Positions 63,287-64,000 of a stretch of 64,000 bases of DNA are shown here, piece by piece. Positions within the stretch are counted from its first letter, which is position 1. Each line of letters opens with the position of its first letter. The stretch is from Saccoglossus kowalevskii (lineage: Eukaryota; Hemichordata; Enteropneusta; Harrimaniidae). The DNA lies in contig NW_003107089.1 of assembly GCF_000003605.2 (NCBI RefSeq), positions 1,073,660 to 1,137,659 on the forward strand, written 5' to 3'. Below the pieces are notes generated by a model. It saw nothing but the letters and a program-made list of their open reading frames with translations, made no database searches and was not told the DNA's origin. Both the position numbers and the translations under genes were made by a program.

Positions 63287-63488
63287 CTGGTTTTCTTTGT
63301 AGTTTTTAATTCTGAAGTCGTATCCAAGTTGTGCATTATAGTTATTACCAAAACTATAGCATTTACCATCATTCAACCAGACCATGCTGTGTCTACTACC
63401 GCAAGCAATACCCGCTATTTCAACATCTTGATTACAAAGAGTGATTTTCTGGGGGTCAATATGTGTTTCTCTGTCTCCGCAACCAAGT
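63287..63488 (-). CDS. RCC1-repeat protein, exon 1 of the visible four
   Basis: The acceptor is TTTTATTGTGCAG/ACTTGGT and the donor is GAAAACCAG/GTGAGAT. The exon is 202 bp: one base completing a split codon, then 67 codons, ending exactly on a codon (phase 0). The peptide starts LGCGDRETHIDPQKITLCNQ and contains EIAGIACGSRHSMVWL, GKCYSFGNNYNAQLGYD and ends KNYKENQ. The start with LGCGD means the N(.)GQ part of this blade is in the preceding exon, beyond 64000. IACGSRHS is the conserved blade motif and YSFGNNYNAQLG the start of the next blade, with Phe in place of Trp. The phase fits the exon at 56030-56139. Confidence 0.9.
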
Positions 63489-64000
63489 CTGCACAATAAA
63501 ATGATACAAGTTAAAAAAATAATAAGTAATTGCATTAGACTATAATAAAAAGAATTTGCTGTTGCTGTTCCTAGATGTTCAATAAATGGTGTGATGATGC
63601 CCTTATTTTCAGCTTTTTTTTTGCTGTATTTTATCAATTTACAATATTTTGGCATAATCTAGTCATGAGCCTCTTTTGAAATGACGTGCAGACTAGAAAA
63701 GAAATCATTTCTTTTTTAGCTGTACACACCTCATGTGCAATATCAATAATAAGTTGTTGCATGACAAACTTCTCAGACATACGCCTTTACTGGTAGAATC
63801 TCAAATGAAACAGCTTTGAAGCATCAAAGAAAATTTCCTTGATGTCAAAAGAATTTTCACCACCATACTATGATGTGCCATTTTGAAAAATTATTTCCAA
63901 TATTGATATACATGTATTGGTAAGGCAAGGTAATTTTATGAAAGTTGTCTTTAAACATGGTTCCCTCTCAACTATGAAGCCCTGCTATACATGTCAAGAT
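63489..64000 (-). other. Intron upstream of the first visible exon (partial)
   Basis: This AT-rich DNA runs to the right edge. It contains the pyrimidine tract of the 63488 acceptor but no further exon. The preceding exon must end in phase 2 and should carry the start of the blade that continues as LGCGD. Confidence 0.7.

Larger units (their letters stand above)
44640..63488 (-). other. RCC1-repeat protein gene, partial (four exons)
   Basis: This is the span of the gene model built from exons 63287-63488, 56030-56139, 48670-48791 and 44640-44783, listed separately. Introns are 7147, 7238 and 3886 bp, all GT-AG. The joined exons give 578 bp, equal to 192 codons plus one base at each end, with no stop. 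The product is part of a seven-bladed beta-propeller of the RCC1 superfamily, whose members act as guanine-nucleotide exchange factors or protein-interaction modules. Three of the four blade motifs (VACGERHTLFL, ISCGANHSMAI, IAAGAAHSMAL) fit the RCC1 signature [LIVMFA]-[STAGC](2)-G-x(2)-H-[STAGLI]-[LIVMFA]-x-[LIVM]; IACGSRHSMVW misses only the last position. The 5' end lies beyond the window, and the 3' continuation was not found. SERGEF-like identity is possible (CGSNSFGQ and WGHGKSCG words) but not established. Confidence 0.88.

Overview
The window is eukaryotic, almost certainly metazoan, nuclear DNA. It is AT-rich (roughly 35% GC by eye) and has no bacterial-style gene packing. It holds many short decayed repeats and two assembly gaps (8930-9330 and 36465-36817). 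The one gene I can support is split by GT-AG introns of 3.9-7.2 kb. The repeats (fold-back elements, tRNA-like SINE remnant, minisatellites, GGAC-rich repeat ends with a closing hairpin) look like those of marine invertebrate genomes. I cannot name the species or phylum from sequence alone.

The supported gene is on the minus strand in the right-hand third. Four exons (63287-63488, 56030-56139, 48670-48791, 44640-44783) have clean acceptor and donor sites and matching phases (0, then 2, then 1). Together they encode 192 uninterrupted codons of an RCC1-repeat beta-propeller. Four copies of the xxCG..H(S/T) blade motif are visible, one of them in the variant form AAG..HS. Both ends are missing. 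The first exon here starts mid-codon, so the 5' part lies beyond position 64000. The last exon ends in phase 1, and I could not find its continuation between 44639 and 1.

Region by region: 1-100 is a minus-strand tRNA-Met-like SINE head. 101-44600 is intergenic or intronic DNA with no recognisable gene. It contains a 94-bp tandem array (5800-6545), members of at least three short inverted-terminal or dispersed repeat families (called A, B and C here), a 36-bp-TIR element (34853-35316), a GGAC-type repeat broken by the second gap (about 35970-36910), a 20-unit TATG microsatellite (29713-29792), homopolymer G/C tracts and two low-confidence open stretches. 44640-63488 is the RCC1-repeat gene. 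Its introns carry a CpG-dense patch (57955-58590), a 112-bp tandem array (58779-59200), a possible regulatory block (56881-57220) and further repeat copies.

I found no operon, CRISPR array, intact transposase or reverse transcriptase, and no convincing novel system. The most useful leads are the spliced RCC1 gene model, the shared repeat families with opposite-orientation copies, and the CpG-dense intronic patch.
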